Assembly: GCF_003143995.1 (NCBI RefSeq)
Contig: NZ_QFWG01000002.1
Span: forward strand, 248,001 to 312,000
Direction: 5' to 3'
Source of the DNA: Pseudoglutamicibacter cumminsii
Lineage (GTDB): Bacteria; Actinomycetota; Actinomycetes; Actinomycetales; Micrococcaceae
Length of the DNA stretch: 64,000 bases
The notes under the pieces were generated by a model. That model did no database searches and was not told where the DNA came from. It saw only the letters and a list, made by a program, of their open reading frames with translations. How positions within the stretch are numbered: the stretch's first letter is position 1; each line of letters opens with the position of its first letter. The position numbers were made by a program, and so were the translations under genes. Shown here piece by piece: positions 49,968 through 59,951 of this stretch.

Positions 49968-51040
49968 ACCAGCCGCCACGCCCAACTGAATTACAGGGCC
50001 AATCGGCGCCGCATCCGCCGATCATGCCCCCAGCCCACCACGGCAACACTGAGCCGGCCCCGCGTCAGCCGTCCCCGCATCGTACCCAACAGCCGCGCCA
50101 GCAACCGCGCTCACAGCCACAACAGCAACAGCGCAAGCAGCGTCGCAGCGGCAAGCTGAATTGGACGTTGTTGTGGGTTTTTGCGCCGCTGGTGGTGGGG
50201 CTTGTCGCGAGCCTCGTGTGGGCTCCACTTGATAGCGGCAAGGTTTTGACGGCCGCGACCCAGCTCGCGTGGGTTCCTTTCATTCTGGGGCTCTTTGCGA
50301 CTGCCCTGTTGCTTACTGGCTGGTGGGCTGTCAGCTGGTTGCGTCGGGGCGAGGTGCGCGCCGTTCGCAAGGAGCGTGAGGAGCAGACGCAGCGCCGGCA
50401 TCGGCTCATGGCGCGTCTGGATCACGAGTTGAAGAACCCTATTCAGGGGATCCGTGCCGCGCTCGCGGATGAGCCGTCGCAGCGGCAGCTCGACAGCATC
50501 GGCGTCCAGGCTCAGCGGCTTTCTAGCCTGTTGAGTGACTTGCGGAAGATCAGCGAGGTTGAGCACGCGGAGCTTGAGATGACAAGCGTGGACCTCACGG
50601 AGCTGGTGGAGGAAGCCGTTCAGACGGTCATGGAGGTTCCTGGCGCGCGTGAGCGTCACATCGAGGTCGCTCTGCCGCGGGCACCGCGTCCGTTGCCGCG
50701 CATTCATGGGGACTCGGACCTGCTGTTCCTCGCTATCTCTAATGTGCTGAGCAACGCGGTGAAGTATTCGGAGCCGGGCGCGCGCATCGAAATCCATGGC
50801 CGTGAGGCGGACGGTTCGGTCTATATTGACTGCGCGGACACGGGCCGCGGCATCGCGCCGGATGAGCTGGAGACGGTGTGGGAAGAGCTTGGCCGTTCGC
50901 GTGAGGTGCGCGGCACCGAGGGTAGTGGCTTGGGGCTGCCGATGGTGCGGGCCATCATCGAGCGGCACGGCGGTTCCACGGGACTGGAGTCGTGGCACGG
51001 CCAGGGCTCTAAGGTGACGTTGCGTTTACCTGTGGGGTAG
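49964..51040 (+). CDS. Sensor histidine kinase
   Basis: 358 residues. A cytoplasmic Pro/Gln-rich N-terminus of about 65 residues precedes two membrane helices (about 68-88 and 98-120) with almost no external loop. Then come H-box L-D-H-E-L-K-N-P-I-Q-G, N-box N-V-L-S-N-A-V-K-Y-S, D-T-G-R-G-I-A and G-S-G-L-G-L-P. The missing sensor domain suggests intramembrane sensing of envelope stress. Coupled to the regulator gene. Confidence 0.9.
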   Translation: MNQPPRPTELQGQSAPHPPIMPPAHHGNTEPAPRQPSPHRTQQPRQQPRSQPQQQQRKQRRSGKLNWTLLWVFAPLVVGLVASLVWAPLDSGKVLTAATQLAWVPFILGLFATALLLTGWWAVSWLRRGEVRAVRKEREEQTQRRHRLMARLDHELKNPIQGIRAALADEPSQRQLDSIGVQAQRLSSLLSDLRKISEVEHAELEMTSVDLTELVEEAVQTVMEVPGARERHIEVALPRAPRPLPRIHGDSDLLFLAISNVLSNAVKYSEPGARIEIHGREADGSVYIDCADTGRGIAPDELETVWEELGRSREVRGTEGSGLGLPMVRAIIERHGGSTGLESWHGQGSKVTLRLPVG

Positions 51041-51098
51041 CGACTGCCGGGGTAGCGAATGAGCTAGCGGCGGGGCGGGCGTCGTAGCATGGTCGCTG

Positions 51099-52307
51099 AT
51101 GAGTGAAGAACGTTCTGTGAGCCGTCCGTTGCCGCGCCGCATGATCGCGGTGTTGGGGTTGTGTGGTGGGCTGGCGCCGTTTGCGATCGACGCTTATATC
51201 CCGGGGCTGGATCAGATTTCCCGGGAGTTTGGTGCGAGTGCGTCGGTGACGCAGTTGTCGCTGACGGGGTTCTTGATCACGATGGCGTTGGGTCAGTTGG
51301 TGATCGGTCCGTTGTCTGATCAGCGTGGCCGGCGCACGCTGTTGGTGCTTGGCTTGGTGGGTTCGGGTGTGGCGTCGTTGGTTGCGGCGTTGGCTCCGAG
51401 CATTGTGGTGTTGATTGTGGCGCGCTGTTTCCAGGGTTTGTGCGGCGCTGCTGGGGTGGTGTTGTCGAAGGCGATTATCGCGGACATCGGGCGCGGTAAG
51501 GGGATCGCTAAGGCGTTGTCCACGATCATGGCGATTCAGTCGATCGCACCGGTGATCGCTCCCGCGGTGGGTGGGGTTTTGATTCCGTGGCTTTCGTGGC
51601 GTGCTGTGTTTGTGATGTTGGCGTGTGTTTTCGCGGTGGCGGCTTTGGGTGTGTGGTGGGCTGTCCCGGAGACGCTACGTAGCGAGGACCGGCATTCGGG
51701 CGGTTTGAAGAAGGCGTTCGGCAACATGGGGGAGTTGCTAACCCGTGGCGCGTATGCGTTCCCGACTCTCATGTATGTGGGCAGTTTCGCTACGATGTTC
51801 GCCTATATTTCGGCGAGTTCGTTCATCATGATCCGCATGAATGGTTTCTCAGCCGGCGAGTATGCGGCCATGTTCACGTTCAACTCGCTTTCGCTGGTGC
51901 TTGCGAGCGCGGTGAATCCGTGGATTATCGACCGGATTCCGCCGCGTCGCTGGGTCACGATGGTGGGGTGTACGCAGGTTGCGGCTGTTGCGTGGCTTGT
52001 GGTTTCGGTGACCTTGTTGGAGGCGTCCGCATGGCCATTGATGGCTGGGTTTGTTGTGGTGGTGTGCTGTAACGGTTTCTTGCTGCCTAATTTGGTGGCG
52101 TTGTCTTTGGAGTCCTCGCGCGGCCGTACAGGAGCGGGGTCTGCGTTGTTGGGTGCGGCTCAGTTTGGTTTAGCCGCCGTGGTGGCGCCGTTGACGGGTA
52201 TTGGCGATGGCACTACCGCGTTGCCGATGGCGCTGACGATGGCGGTGGCGTCCTGCGTTGTGATCGTTGCGTTGGTGGGTGTGCGGCGCACCCACCCTGC
52301 CGCTTGA
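51099..52307 (+). CDS. MFS drug-efflux transporter, Bcr/CflA family
   Basis: 402 residues with 12 predicted helices. G-G-L-A-P-F-A-I-D-A-Y-I-P at the start, the loop motif G-P-L-S-D-Q-R-G-R-R and R-C-F-Q-G-L-C-G-A-A-G-V-V in helix 4 match Bcr/CflA exporters. Proton-driven drug export is expected. TAGCAT lies eight bases before the ATG, so the transcript may be leaderless. Convergent with the ZIP transporter gene. Confidence 0.9.
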   Translation: MSEERSVSRPLPRRMIAVLGLCGGLAPFAIDAYIPGLDQISREFGASASVTQLSLTGFLITMALGQLVIGPLSDQRGRRTLLVLGLVGSGVASLVAALAPSIVVLIVARCFQGLCGAAGVVLSKAIIADIGRGKGIAKALSTIMAIQSIAPVIAPAVGGVLIPWLSWRAVFVMLACVFAVAALGVWWAVPETLRSEDRHSGGLKKAFGNMGELLTRGAYAFPTLMYVGSFATMFAYISASSFIMIRMNGFSAGEYAAMFTFNSLSLVLASAVNPWIIDRIPPRRWVTMVGCTQVAAVAWLVVSVTLLEASAWPLMAGFVVVVCCNGFLLPNLVALSLESSRGRTGAGSALLGAAQFGLAAVVAPLTGIGDGTTALPMALTMAVASCVVIVALVGVRRTHPAA

Positions 52308-52346
52308 AGGCAGCCGTCGCGCCGGGACCGAGCGCCGTCCACGCCG

Positions 52347-53147
52347 TTACGTCAGCAGCGAGAGCCCGGCGCCGAGTGCGAAGCCGAGTACGGTGAGTAG
52401 CCCTGCGGTGCGTCCGGTTTTTGCGCGGGCTTCGGGGATCATCGAATCCACGAGCATCACGAGGAGCGCCCCGCCCGCGAAACCGTTGATTCCGGCTTGG
52501 GCTTCGGGGGAGAGTGTGTGGGAGAGTCCGTAGCCGATCACGGTCGCCAGCGCGCAGAGCGCCGGGACAAGTAGCCAGATTCCGAGGATCCGTCGCGTCG
52601 GCACGCCGGCCGATTTCATGTCGGAGGCGGAGCCAACGGATTCGGGGATGTTGGCGAGGCAGATCGCAATGAGGAGCGCGATGCTGACGTCGTTTCCGGC
52701 GCCCATTCCTACACCGAGCACGGTTTGTTCCGGGATCCCGTCGAGGATCGCTCCCATGACGAGCACCATTCCCGCGTTATTGCGGCGGGTTCGCCGCTTT
52801 GTGCGGGATGAGTGCTGCGCTGTGCTGGCCTCGGTCGCCTCACTGGCCGCACTCGCCGCACTTGCCCCACTGACCGCACCGGACGGGGTTTCGCGGCCTT
52901 CGATGAGCCGGTCTGCGATGAAGTAGGTGAGCGCCCCGAGTGCCACGCCGATCGCGGTGGCGAGTGGCCCGCCGCTCGTGATGGATTCTTCTGCGAGTTC
53001 GAATGCGATGGTTGAGAAGATTGCGCCGGCACCGAATGCGAGGATCGCACCGATGAGCTTCGGCGGCCAGGGCGTGATGAGCCCGAGGACGGCACCGATG
53101 ATGAGCGATGAGGCGGCGATGGTTCCCCACATGGTGGCGGTGAGCAT
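52347..53147 (-). CDS. ZIP-family metal transporter
   Basis: 266 residues with about eight helices. L-D-G-I-P-E-Q and A-N-I-P-E-S-V (the helix IV/V metal-binding E residues) identify ZIP proteins, which usually import Zn, Mn or Fe. A cytoplasmic Ala/Ser/Arg-rich loop between helices III and IV replaces the His-rich loop. Metal preference cannot be read from sequence. Confidence 0.85.
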   Translation of the reverse strand: MLTATMWGTIAASSLIIGAVLGLITPWPPKLIGAILAFGAGAIFSTIAFELAEESITSGGPLATAIGVALGALTYFIADRLIEGRETPSGAVSGASAASAASEATEASTAQHSSRTKRRTRRNNAGMVLVMGAILDGIPEQTVLGVGMGAGNDVSIALLIAICLANIPESVGSASDMKSAGVPTRRILGIWLLVPALCALATVIGYGLSHTLSPEAQAGINGFAGGALLVMLVDSMIPEARAKTGRTAGLLTVLGFALGAGLSLLT

Positions 53148-53265
53148 ATGGACAGTCTCGCACGGCTCGGGTGCGGCGGCGTCTTATTGGTGTTTTCTCT
53201 GGTGATTTTGTGGTTGATGCGGAAATGTAGAACCAGGCACGTCGCCGGAGGTGTAGGAGGTTTGT

Positions 53266-54057
53266 GTGCTTGGTTTAGCGTTGGGTGGCGGTGGTGCTCG
53301 TGGTTTGTGTCATGTGGGGGTGTGGCGCGAGCTGGAGCCGTTGGGTGTGCGTCCGGAGGTGATTGCTGGGACGAGCATGGGCGGGATCATCGGTGCGTTG
53401 ATTGCGGCGGGGCATGATGCGGCGTCGGTTCAGAAGATCAGCGCGAATGTTGATTGGTTGAAGGTCCTGAATTGGGGTTTCAGCGGCCGCGTGTTTTCGA
53501 CTAAGCGTCTGCGTTCCTTCTTGGCCCAGTATTTGCCGGAGACGTTTGAGGAGCTTGAGATTCCGTTGGTTGTGGTGGCCACGGATGTCGCGAGCGGCAC
53601 CACCCGCTACCTGCATTCGGGGGATCTGCTCGCCGCGGTGCATGCCTCGGCCGCGTTCCCTGGGGTTTTGGAGCCGGTCCGGGTGGGGACTGATCTGTTG
53701 ATGGATGGCGGGATGTTGAATCAGTTGCCGGTGGATGCGGCGCATTTCTTTGGGGCGCAGAATGTGATTGCGGTGAATGCGACGTCCTTGCAAACCGTGG
53801 ATATGACCAAGGATTCTCAGCCGGTCCCCACGGGTCGGTTCCTTAAGGGGACGTTCAAGGAGGCTGTGCGTGGGATCGAGATTATGCAGGCGCAGCTGAC
53901 CAAGATGCGGTTGTCGCTGTTTCCGCCGGATGTGTTGATTGATCCTGCGATGGACGATGTGGGGTTCACTTCGTTCAACAAGTCTGAGCGGGCTGCCGAA
54001 GCCGGGGCGGAAGCAACGAGGGAGCGGGCCGAGCAGCTGAAAGCGCTGCTGGGTTAG
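53266..54057 (+). CDS. Patatin-like phospholipase (RssA type)
   Basis: 263 residues. Oxyanion loop G-G-G-G-A-R-G, nucleophile G-T-S-M-G-G and catalytic D-G-G form a complete Ser-Asp dyad. Substrate lipid is unknown. GTG 53266 follows AGGAGG by five bases. It is convergent with the gene at 54060 with only two bases between stops. Confidence 0.9.
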   Translation: MLGLALGGGGARGLCHVGVWRELEPLGVRPEVIAGTSMGGIIGALIAAGHDAASVQKISANVDWLKVLNWGFSGRVFSTKRLRSFLAQYLPETFEELEIPLVVVATDVASGTTRYLHSGDLLAAVHASAAFPGVLEPVRVGTDLLMDGGMLNQLPVDAAHFFGAQNVIAVNATSLQTVDMTKDSQPVPTGRFLKGTFKEAVRGIEIMQAQLTKMRLSLFPPDVLIDPAMDDVGFTSFNKSERAAEAGAEATRERAEQLKALLG

Positions 54058-54059
54058 CT

Positions 54060-54755
54060 CTACAGGTTGTTGATGCTCCAGCCGGGGCCGCCTACGCGTG
54101 CGGTGCGTACGGCTGAGGCCCATGATTCGGCTTCTGCCATGAGGAGTTTCGCTTTGACGTCTCCGTGTGGCCGGGCGCTTTCGGGTGGCGCTGGTAGTTC
54201 GCGTCCGGTGCGTGCGGCCTCGAGGGCGTCGTTTTCCCAGTCGACGTGTTCTTGGAGTTCCTCGATCCGGCTCGCGTACGGTTCGGTGGGCCGTACGTTG
54301 CGGTAGTGGTCGTGGCGTGATTCGGCTTTCATGGCTTGGTAGAGCCAGTGCATGCGGATGTCACGGTTTTCTTCCACGGTGAGGGGCCAGCATTCGATCG
54401 CTTTGAGGTCTTGTAGCAGGTCGTATTCGTTCGAATACTTCGTGGTTTCGCGTGCTTCAAGCTGTGGTGCCTGACCGAATTCCAGGTGCCATGCCCCGTT
54501 GACTTTCCGCAGCGTCGTGGGTTTGGTCCACGGGGTGCGGCGCGGCGGCAGCGTTCCGGCCGGCAATTTGGCCAGGCGGCCGCTCCATTCGGGCAGTCCA
54601 CCGAAGCCGACCGGGGCTGTAGGTGGCCAGAACCAGCTGAGTTCTTCGTCGTCGGCCACGTTGGTGTCGGCGAGCCAGCCGCGTTTCCAAAGCAGCCCTC
54701 CGATGTCTTGGTTGACGGAGGAGAAGGCGTTCATGAAGAGCTCGATGTCGTCCAT
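54060..54755 (-). CDS. Hypothetical protein
   Basis: 231 residues, no recognised family. It is acidic and Trp-rich in the first half (W-F-W-P-P, P-P-R-R-T-P-W) and helical and Glu/Arg-rich in the second. No signal peptide or membrane segment, so it is probably cytosolic. GGAG precedes the ATG. It is separated from the upstream permease gene by a strong terminator. Confidence 0.6.
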   Translation of the reverse strand: MDDIELFMNAFSSVNQDIGGLLWKRGWLADTNVADDEELSWFWPPTAPVGFGGLPEWSGRLAKLPAGTLPPRRTPWTKPTTLRKVNGAWHLEFGQAPQLEARETTKYSNEYDLLQDLKAIECWPLTVEENRDIRMHWLYQAMKAESRHDHYRNVRPTEPYASRIEELQEHVDWENDALEAARTGRELPAPPESARPHGDVKAKLLMAEAESWASAVRTARVGGPGWSINNL

Positions 54756-54823
54756 GGCGGCTCCTGTTCGCTTGAGGTCGGTGTGTTCGCGGCTGGTGGT
54801 TAAACGGCACTGTGGTTAAACGT

Positions 54824-54861
54824 TAGTGCCCGGCGCTGAAGCGTGTCAGCACCGGGCACTA
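54824..54861 (-). terminator. Terminator after the APC permease gene
   Basis: TAGTGCCCGG / CCGGGCACTA stem of 10 bp with an 18-base loop. GTGGTTAAACG repeated twice lies next to it. Confidence 0.6.
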
Positions 54862-54867
54862 GCGTAT

Positions 54868-54907
54868 CGGTTGGCCCATCAACCTAGCGGTTAGCCCACC
54901 AACCTAG
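54868..54907. repeat. 20-bp tandem repeat
   Basis: CGGTTGGCCCATCAACCTAG and CGGTTAGCCCACCAACCTAG are adjacent (54868-54887, 54888-54907), just after the permease stop. Each unit can fold on itself (GGTT/AACC). Confidence 0.7.
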
Positions 54908-54910
54908 TGG

Positions 54911-56581
54911 CTATTTCATGGGTTTGGCTGGGTCGGGATCGTCCGGTTCTTGTTCGGCGAGGGTCTCCGCGGCCGCGGCGGTGTGTGGTGCCATGTCGGA
55001 GGTGTCTGCGCCTGGCATCGGGACGATCGGGATCGCACCGGTGATGCGCTCGACTTCTTCGTCGATGTGTTCCTGGTCGAGGTACACGTCTTGGTGTTCG
55101 CCGAGCATGACGTCGCGGGTTTCTTCCTCGGTGAGCGCTTCGAAGCGGGGGCGGCGCACCAGGAAGAAGATGACGCCGAGCACGAGCCACGCGATGAGCG
55201 CGATGAGCGATTCCTTACCGAGTGCACCTGGCGAGAACGGCAGGAACAGAAGCAACAGGAACATGATGGAGATCAAAGCGCCGAGCAGCGCAACCGGGCC
55301 GGAGAGCGCCATCCAGAACGGGACGCGTTCCCCGGATGCGCGCAGGAGGGAGCGGTCGCGGTGCATGACCTTGAACGCGCACAGGCACGTGTAGAAGTAC
55401 GCGATGGTCACACCCACGGAGCTCATGTCCACGACCCAGCTGAGGGCAGCGCGGCCGAACCACGGGGTGATGAGGCACAGCAGAACCACCACGACGAGCG
55501 CGACGTGTGGGGTGTGGAAGCGTGGGCTGATCTTTGCGGTGGCTTCCGGCAACATGCGTGCGCGGCCGAGCGAGAGAATGACGCGGGAGGCGGACATCGT
55601 GAACCCGTTGAGGCCCGTGAAGATACCCATCGATACGCCGATGACCAGCAGCACCACGCCGAACTGGCCGAGGACGCCGGCGATGACGTCGGCTGGTGCC
55701 CACGTGTCGTCGCCGATGTTTTCGATTCCGGGGCCCGCCGACAGCGATACGGCCATGATCATGAGCACGTAGATGGCGACTGCCGCGAAGATCGCGAACA
55801 GGATGAGGCCGAGTGCTTTACGTGGCGAGAAGTTGAATTCGCCGGCGACCTGCGGGACGTTATCAAAGCCGATGAACGCCCACGGCGCGATCGCAACGAG
55901 TGTGATGATCGCGGCCATAGGCGGGACGTCGGTTGGGAAGGCTGGGCCGAAGCTGAGTTCGTTGCGGCCGGCCAGGGCCACCACGCCGATCACGATGAGC
56001 GCGACTGCGATCAGCATGATGATCACGGCGATGAACTGGACGCGGCCTCCGAACTCGGCGCCGCGGATGTTGAGCCAGCCGAACAGGACGAGGCACGCGG
56101 AAGCGAAGATGACCTCAGGCAGGTAGACGTCGAATCCGGCGATGGTCCATAGGTGGACTTTCTCCATGATCCCGGGCACTAGGCGTCTGGCTACGAGCGC
56201 CATCGCTGATGCGTTGAGCGCGACGATACACAGGTACCCGAGCGTGAGGAACCATCCGACAACGAACGCGTGCCGCCGTCCGAAAGCAACGAGGGCGTAC
56301 GCCACCTCACCGCCGGTGACGGGGAGGGCTTTGATGACGATGCCGTAGCTCAACGCGATGAGAGCGATGAGGGCGCCGCCGATGGCCATACCGAGTGCGG
56401 CACCGACGATACCGCCTTGGTGGAGCCAGTCGACAGGGAGAACGAAAGCACCCCATCCGACTGCTGATCCGACAGCGACAGCAAAAATCCATCCGGGTTT
56501 TTGTGTCTTTTTCAGTTCGCCTTCTTGTGGGGCGTTGGCATTCGCTGCTATGGCGGCGCCGCGGTGAGTTTCGCTACTCAT
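54911..56581 (-). CDS. APC-superfamily amino-acid permease
   Basis: 556 residues. About 12 helices from residue 30 to 465 (G-S-A-V-G-W-G-A-F-V-L-P in helix 1 is the substrate-binding G-x-G type motif), then a cytosolic tail of about 90 residues with an Asp/Glu-rich end. Amino-acid or amine uptake/exchange is expected; the substrate is unknown. It follows the aldo/keto reductase gene on the same strand after 132 bases. Confidence 0.85.
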   Translation of the reverse strand: MSSETHRGAAIAANANAPQEGELKKTQKPGWIFAVAVGSAVGWGAFVLPVDWLHQGGIVGAALGMAIGGALIALIALSYGIVIKALPVTGGEVAYALVAFGRRHAFVVGWFLTLGYLCIVALNASAMALVARRLVPGIMEKVHLWTIAGFDVYLPEVIFASACLVLFGWLNIRGAEFGGRVQFIAVIIMLIAVALIVIGVVALAGRNELSFGPAFPTDVPPMAAIITLVAIAPWAFIGFDNVPQVAGEFNFSPRKALGLILFAIFAAVAIYVLMIMAVSLSAGPGIENIGDDTWAPADVIAGVLGQFGVVLLVIGVSMGIFTGLNGFTMSASRVILSLGRARMLPEATAKISPRFHTPHVALVVVVLLCLITPWFGRAALSWVVDMSSVGVTIAYFYTCLCAFKVMHRDRSLLRASGERVPFWMALSGPVALLGALISIMFLLLLFLPFSPGALGKESLIALIAWLVLGVIFFLVRRPRFEALTEEETRDVMLGEHQDVYLDQEHIDEEVERITGAIPIVPMPGADTSDMAPHTAAAAETLAEQEPDDPDPAKPMK

Positions 56582-56713
56582 CTCAATTCCTCAGCCATGC
56601 GTTCTGAGCATGTCTTCTTTGCGGTTACGTATGAAAATGTGATCCACCTTACCTGAGGGGAGGGTGGTTTTCGAGTTACGCGTGGCTTGGGGCTAAGCGA
56701 GAATGGCTTGGCA

Positions 56714-57703
56714 CTAGGCGAAGATCTGGTCGAGTTCGGCCTTTGCCTCGTCCGTGAGGGCTGCCTTCGCCTCGAGCGCGCCAAGGTTTTCGTTGAGCTG
56801 CTTGACCGAGGTTGCGCCGGTGATGACGGTGGAGACGTTCGGGTTTTTCAGCAGCCATGCGAGCGAAAGCTGAGCCGGGGTCACGCCGAGGTCGGATGCC
56901 ATTGCGACGAGCTTGCGGACCTGGTCCTTTTGGGTTTCGTTGCCCAGCGCGGCTTCGAGGGTCTTGCCGTAGCGGCCCGCTGCACGGGAGCCTTCAGGGA
57001 TCTCGTCGAGGTATTTTCCGGTGAGGATGCCGCCAGCAAGTGGGGACCACGTGGTGAGGCCGAGCCCGATGTCGTCGTAGAGGCGAGCGTATTCCTGCTC
57101 GACCTTGGTGCGTTCCAGCAGGTTGTACTGCGGCTGTTCCATGTATGGCTTGTGGAGGTGGTGGCGTTCGGCGATCTCGTAGGCGGCGCGGATTTCGTCC
57201 GCGGACCATTCGGAGGTGCCCCAGTAGAGTGCCTTGCCGCTGGCGACGATGTCGCTCATGGCCCACACGGTTTCTTCGATGGTGGTTTCTGGGTCTGGGC
57301 GGTGGCAGTAGATGAGGTCTACGAAGTCGAGGCCGAGGCGCTCGAGCGAGCCGTCGATGCCCTGCATGAGGTATTTGCGGTTGAGCGTGTTGGTGAGGTT
57401 GACCTTGCCGTCGGAAATACCCCAGAACAGCTTGGTGGAGATGATGTATTCGGAGCGGTTCCAGCCGAGTTCTTCGATGGCTTTGCCCATGATGGTTTCG
57501 GACTGCCCGCCCGCGTAGACCTCGGCATTGTCGAAGAAGTTGACGCCGGCGTCGGCTGCGGCTTGCATGCATTCTTTTGCGAGGCCGGTGTCGATGGTGT
57601 CGCCGAAGGTGACCCAGGAGCCGAAGGAGAGTTCGGATACTTTGAGGCCGGCGCGGCCGAGTCGGTTGTATTCCATGGTGCTGTTCTGCGTGTTCTTCGT
57701 CAT
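56714..57703 (-). CDS. Aldo/keto reductase (Kv-beta-like)
   Basis: 329 residues. The catalytic tetrad is visible: Asp and Tyr in [11 protein letters not shown], Lys in S-T-K-L-F-W and His in I-Y-C-H-R-P-D. The NADPH-binding C-terminal part has the usual S[14 protein letters not shown]. The length and the G-L-K-V-S-E-L N-terminus match the Kv-beta branch. Substrate unknown. Confidence 0.9.
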   Translation of the reverse strand: MTKNTQNSTMEYNRLGRAGLKVSELSFGSWVTFGDTIDTGLAKECMQAAADAGVNFFDNAEVYAGGQSETIMGKAIEELGWNRSEYIISTKLFWGISDGKVNLTNTLNRKYLMQGIDGSLERLGLDFVDLIYCHRPDPETTIEETVWAMSDIVASGKALYWGTSEWSADEIRAAYEIAERHHLHKPYMEQPQYNLLERTKVEQEYARLYDDIGLGLTTWSPLAGGILTGKYLDEIPEGSRAAGRYGKTLEAALGNETQKDQVRKLVAMASDLGVTPAQLSLAWLLKNPNVSTVITGATSVKQLNENLGALEAKAALTDEAKAELDQIFA

Positions 57704-57815
57704 GTTTTTAGCCTACTCGGTGCAGTGTTGATTGTTCTTTCTGTGTGGCTTCTGGTTGCGTGTTGGGGATCTCAGAAAGAATTTCCGAAATCAGGGAATT
57801 CTGAGTAAATCCTTT

Positions 57816-57937
57816 GTGTTGCTATATGCGGGCCTGCGAAGCAGCAACACTTCTGTCGTTGGAACCTATATATTCCGCCCGCATGAAGGAGTAGAATCTA
57901 AGGCGGGTCAGCGTTGGTTCACAGCTGAGGCTCAGCT
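57816..57937 (+). other. Possible structured leader RNA (pseudoknot-like pairings)
   Basis: The gap 57704-58043 has no gene. GTGTTGCT (57816-57823) pairs with AGCAACAC (57843-57850). ATGCGGGC inside that loop (57826-57833) pairs with GCCCGCAT (57877-57884). CCGCC (57875) can instead pair with GGCGG (57902). A palindrome AGCTGAG-G-CTCAGCT (57923-57937) follows. This could be a regulatory leader of the surface protein. Confidence 0.4.
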
Positions 57938-58043
57938 TTGGTGGTTCTGAGCATGTTGGTGGAACTGGTTTAATCGATTGTTCTGCATTTATTGACGGCC
58001 CAGCATTCATAGGTTGCGCGGCTGAAAAGAGGGAGGTAAGAGT

Positions 58044-59864
58044 ATGCGTCAACGTCAACGCGTTCTTTTGCCGTCCTCCAAGCGGTGGGTTGCAGGTTCC
58101 GCCGCGCTCGCGTTGTCTGCTGGTGTGGCTTTCGCGCCGTCGTGGGGTTCGGATGCTGCACACGCGGGCCAGGCTTCGGGGTCTGCGCTTGCTGCGCCGT
58201 TTAACAAGGATGTTAATAACGATGCGGTTGCCCAGGACAGTCCGGACCGTGACAGCTCCGTAGCCCCGTCGGTATCGGGCCCGGTTTTCACTCCGATCTC
58301 TGTTGACGGGATGGACGCTGATTCCGCGTATGTTGCGGGCTTGTTTAATGCTGCTCGCTGGTCGGAGCAGGCCGCTCATGTTTCCTCAGATTGGGCTTCG
58401 CTGCCGCGGTGGGATAAGCGTGTCCAGGGCTCGTTTATCGGGGTTGTGAAGCAGAAGGCTCGTGGCGGTTCTGAGGGCGATGCGTCCGATGGTGGTTTGG
58501 CGCCGGCCGCGGGCGTCACGGTGATTGGTGCGTACGTCAATGACTGGGTTGCGCACGGCATGGATCGTTTCATGCTGTTGAATCCGGGTGTTGGTCGTGA
58601 TGCGGCCTTGGCTGAACAGGTGCGGTTGCTCAAAGAGTATGAGCAGCTGACGGGGAAGTCGGGGATCGCTGAGACGAAGATGACGCTCACGGACAGCAAG
58701 GGCCAGTATGTTTTGGCTTTTGACGGCACGTTTAATAAAGGGCTGCTTGAGGATCGGCTGCATGGCGAGCTTGCCTCGGATGCTTCCGATGGTTGTTTCA
58801 CGAGTGCGTTGGGCAATTCTTTGTGCAAGCCGGGGGAACGCCGTAAGCACGTGAACTTCAAGTACTCGATGCTGTATATCGGCCATGCGCCGGATACGGA
58901 GCTTGGTTGGGCTAGCCCGGCATTGTTGCCTCAGTTTGATATCCCGAGTAGTGGGGGATTGCCGATTGCGTGGGGCGCGTTCGGTTCGTATGTTGTGAAC
59001 TTCACGCTGCCACCGGTTTCGGAGCCGGAACCTGAGCCAACGCCAGAACCGACGCCTGAACCAACCGAGGAACCTACCCCGGAACCTACTCCTGAGCCGA
59101 CGCCGGAGCCGGGCGAGGAACGGACACCTGAGCCGAGCCAGGAACCAACCACTGAGCCGACCCAGGAACCCAGCCCGGAACCAACTCCGGAACCGACACT
59201 TGAACCAAGCACGGCCCCGACCCAGCGGCCTGGCCCTGCGCCGACGCCTGAGCCGATCCCGGAGCCTACGCAGGAACCTACTCCGGTGCCGCTTCCTCCG
59301 GTGGAGTCGAACCTTCCAGAAGATCCGGCTCCGACGGCTGTGCCGTCGCCGGTGCCTGTTCCGCAACCGACATCTGTTCCGGAACCAGCGCCGGCACCTA
59401 CCCGGGCGCCGGTCCCTACTGCGGTGCCGCTTCCATCGGCTGAGCCGGACCCTTCGGTGGCCCCGTCCGCTGATCCGAGCCTGCCGGCGGTGATTGATGT
59501 GGAGCCGAGCGATGCTGTGCCTGTTCCTTCGAATGAGTCGCATGTAGCCGCTGACCTAGGAACTTCTAACCCGCTAGCCCCTGCCGCACCAGCACCTGCC
59601 CCGGAAGTCACGGATGACGCCGCGGACGATGCCGCAGAAGAGGACGATGCCTCGGAGGGCGACGATGCCCTGCCGGGCTCGTTAGCGCCGTTGGCGAAGG
59701 TGACTCCGCAGGGTGATATCCGTTCGGAGGCTCAGGGTCCGCAGGAGTCTGTGGGTATTCCGTGGGTTCATCGTGGTACCCAGGCCGCGGGTGTGATTGT
59801 GGCGGCCGCTGGTGTTGCGGTGCTTGGCGGTGTGGGCATTTTCGTGTTCCGCCGCGGCTTATAG
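58044..59864 (+). CDS. Surface protein with Pro-rich stalk and C-terminal anchor
   Basis: 606 residues. Signal peptide (about 1-42), a globular N-terminal domain (to about 315) that includes an SdrD-like/carboxypeptidase-regulatory segment (G-V-T-V-I-G-A-Y-V), then about 200 residues of E-P-T-P-E-P-type repeats, an acidic Ala/Asp stretch, a C-terminal helix and F-R-R-G-L. No LPxTG is obvious before the helix (only L-P-G-S), so it may be membrane-anchored. GGGAGG lies eight bases before the ATG. Its leader region may be structured. Confidence 0.75.
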   Translation: MRQRQRVLLPSSKRWVAGSAALALSAGVAFAPSWGSDAAHAGQASGSALAAPFNKDVNNDAVAQDSPDRDSSVAPSVSGPVFTPISVDGMDADSAYVAGLFNAARWSEQAAHVSSDWASLPRWDKRVQGSFIGVVKQKARGGSEGDASDGGLAPAAGVTVIGAYVNDWVAHGMDRFMLLNPGVGRDAALAEQVRLLKEYEQLTGKSGIAETKMTLTDSKGQYVLAFDGTFNKGLLEDRLHGELASDASDGCFTSALGNSLCKPGERRKHVNFKYSMLYIGHAPDTELGWASPALLPQFDIPSSGGLPIAWGAFGSYVVNFTLPPVSEPEPEPTPEPTPEPTEEPTPEPTPEPTPEPGEERTPEPSQEPTTEPTQEPSPEPTPEPTLEPSTAPTQRPGPAPTPEPIPEPTQEPTPVPLPPVESNLPEDPAPTAVPSPVPVPQPTSVPEPAPAPTRAPVPTAVPLPSAEPDPSVAPSADPSLPAVIDVEPSDAVPVPSNESHVAADLGTSNPLAPAAPAPAPEVTDDAADDAAEEDDASEGDDALPGSLAPLAKVTPQGDIRSEAQGPQESVGIPWVHRGTQAAGVIVAAAGVAVLGGVGIFVFRRGL

Positions 59865-59951
59865 CCCGCGCTGGTGCCGCTAGGCGGCTTCCCGGCCCAC
59901 TCGCCTCATTCGCTGGCGCTCTGCGTATGCATGCCTGGTTAGGCTGGTCTC

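Noticed and set aside
59041-59460. Pro-Glu repeats as a minisatellite
   Set aside because: Codons vary freely while the protein pattern is kept, so this is a protein-level stalk and not a DNA repeat.
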